From Flammeovirgaceae bacterium UBA7330 (GTDB taxonomy: Bacteria; Bacteroidota; Bacteroidia; Cytophagales; Cyclobacteriaceae), in contig DKPQ01000023.1 of NCBI GenBank assembly GCA_002471275.1, positions 416,102-480,101 of the forward strand: 64,000 nt of DNA, in the 5' to 3' direction. The notes under the pieces were generated by a model, which saw only the letters and a list, made by a program, of their open reading frames with translations, was not told the origin of the DNA and did no database searches. Positions 63,373 to 64,000 of the stretch are shown one piece after another. Both the position numbers and the translations under genes were made by a program. How positions within the stretch are numbered: the stretch's first letter is position 1; each line of letters opens with the position of its first letter.

Positions 63373-64000
63373 ATGAGAATATTCATTCCTGTATTACTTC
63401 TTCTCATCATCCAATCATGTACGAATAAGGATCAACCGGAAAACGATTTGCCATCGGGCCCTCTTGGTGAACAAATCACTTTTATCAATAATCCGGATAA
63501 CTTCGGATCAGAAAAGGAAAGATTGGATGCGCTTTTCGAAACCTATACCTCCTATCTGCTTAGCTCCTCTCCAATCAATGCTACTTTTTATGGAAAGCCA
63601 GGATACGATCATTTATGGGATGATCTCTCACCGGAAGGACTCCAAAAAAGCGTTGATGAGCTGGGTTTATTTTATAACCTCCTCGATGGGTTTGATCCTT
63701 CTAAGCTCTCACCAGATGATGAACTGAATTTTTCGATATTTAGCAGGACTGTCAGGGACAATTACGAACTCTTCAGCCAGTTCCCTGAACAATACCTGAT
63801 CATAGACCAGGTACAGGGAATTCACCAGGCCATTGCACAGGTTATTCAGATGATGCCCACAGATGATGAAGAAGCCATTGAAAACATGCTGACGAGGCTT
63901 AATGGCATCCCAACATTAATGAAACAACTTCAGACTACACTCAGAGAGGGGGTTGACAAAGGGATTGTGATGCCTAAGAATACAGTCATAAAAGTACCCG
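63373..64000 (+). CDS. DUF885 family lipoprotein, 5' part (runs off the window)
   Basis: An open frame of 209 codons beginning ATG AGA ATA at 63373 and still open at the window end. A lipoprotein signal is clear: MRIFIPVLLLLIIQSC, with Cys16 lipidated. The mature part matches the start of DUF885 proteins (LFETYTSYLLSSSPINATFYG, LDGFDPSKLSPDDELNFSI, EQYLIIDQVQGIHQAIAQVI). These large secreted proteins (about 550-600 residues) are thought to be zinc-peptidase-like. The metal-binding part lies beyond the window. Confidence 0.85.
   Translation, partial: MRIFIPVLLLLIIQSCTNKDQPENDLPSGPLGEQITFINNPDNFGSEKERLDALFETYTSYLLSSSPINATFYGKPGYDHLWDDLSPEGLQKSVDELGLFYNLLDGFDPSKLSPDDELNFSIFSRTVRDNYELFSQFPEQYLIIDQVQGIHQAIAQVIQMMPTDDEEAIENMLTRLNGIPTLMKQLQTTLREGVDKGIVMPKNTVIKVP

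Overview
The window looks like chromosomal DNA from a marine-type Bacteroidota, probably a member of the Cytophagales. The evidence is indirect: moderate AT-richness, start codons without clear Shine-Dalgarno sequences, many SPII lipoproteins, sulfatase and sialate esterase genes, TonB-plug-like proteins, LytTR regulators, TolB-like/TPR/AraC regulators, PVC-type haem proteins and VCBS proteins. I see no prophage, insertion sequence, CRISPR array or rRNA. It reads as ordinary chromosome made of short operons.

Layout. 1-100: 3' end of a tRNA-Leu(CAA) gene and its terminator. 0.1-11.0 kb (minus strand): OsmC, a YjdM/PhnA-type zinc ribbon protein, an EamA exporter, a purple-acid-phosphatase-like enzyme, an NAD(P)-binding protein, a serine hydrolase, a small outer-membrane protein, a TolB-like/TPR/AraC regulator, a ModF-like double ATPase, a DUF5661 protein and Hsp20. 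11.2-13.9 kb (plus): an RNA-processing type metallo-beta-lactamase protein and an arsR-SRPBCC pair flanked by related palindromes. 13.7-14.9 kb (minus): an ECF sigma factor operon that may end in a 32-residue membrane peptide. 15-19.9 kb (plus): a helical lipoprotein, a membrane protein, TatA, then a cold-adaptation group (fatty acid desaturase, DEAD-box-type helicase with a DEFD motif, two cold-shock-domain proteins). 19.9-31.7 kb: mixed genes, including a two-hydrolase fusion, a lipoprotein gene with two compensating frameshifts, a CHASE/PAS histidine kinase, an AraC/AhpD-like pair, a nuclease/phosphatase-family lipoprotein and a TonB_C-domain protein.

31.8-39.8 kb (minus): a tight six-gene operon for uptake and oxidation of a sugar acid (GntP permease, haem-binding PVC-type dehydrogenase with cytochrome c, Tat-type TIM-barrel protein, SDR dehydrogenase, exported SMP-30 lactonase, MFS sugar porter). 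A PQQ dehydrogenase with an embedded cytochrome c domain lies 5 kb away (44.7-46.9 kb) and could feed it. 39.9-44.5 kb (plus): a two-component operon, a 484-base gap holding an array of alternating half-sites with an exact 22-base period, then an ECF sigma factor, a membrane anti-sigma candidate and a secreted protein made of two TonB-plug-like repeats. 47-53.3 kb (minus): a six-gene TolC-MacA-MacB efflux operon that encodes its own LytS/LytTR pair. 53.6-59.7 kb: a DASS transporter, then a sulfatase, VCBS and sialate O-acetylesterase operon. 59.9-64 kb: catalase-peroxidase KatG, an NAD-dependent epimerase and the start of a DUF885 lipoprotein that runs off the end.

The best candidates for something undescribed are the 22-base-period array at 42879-43010, the palindrome family around arsR, and the ECF-linked double-plug protein. 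Functions come from recognising motifs by eye; no database search was possible.
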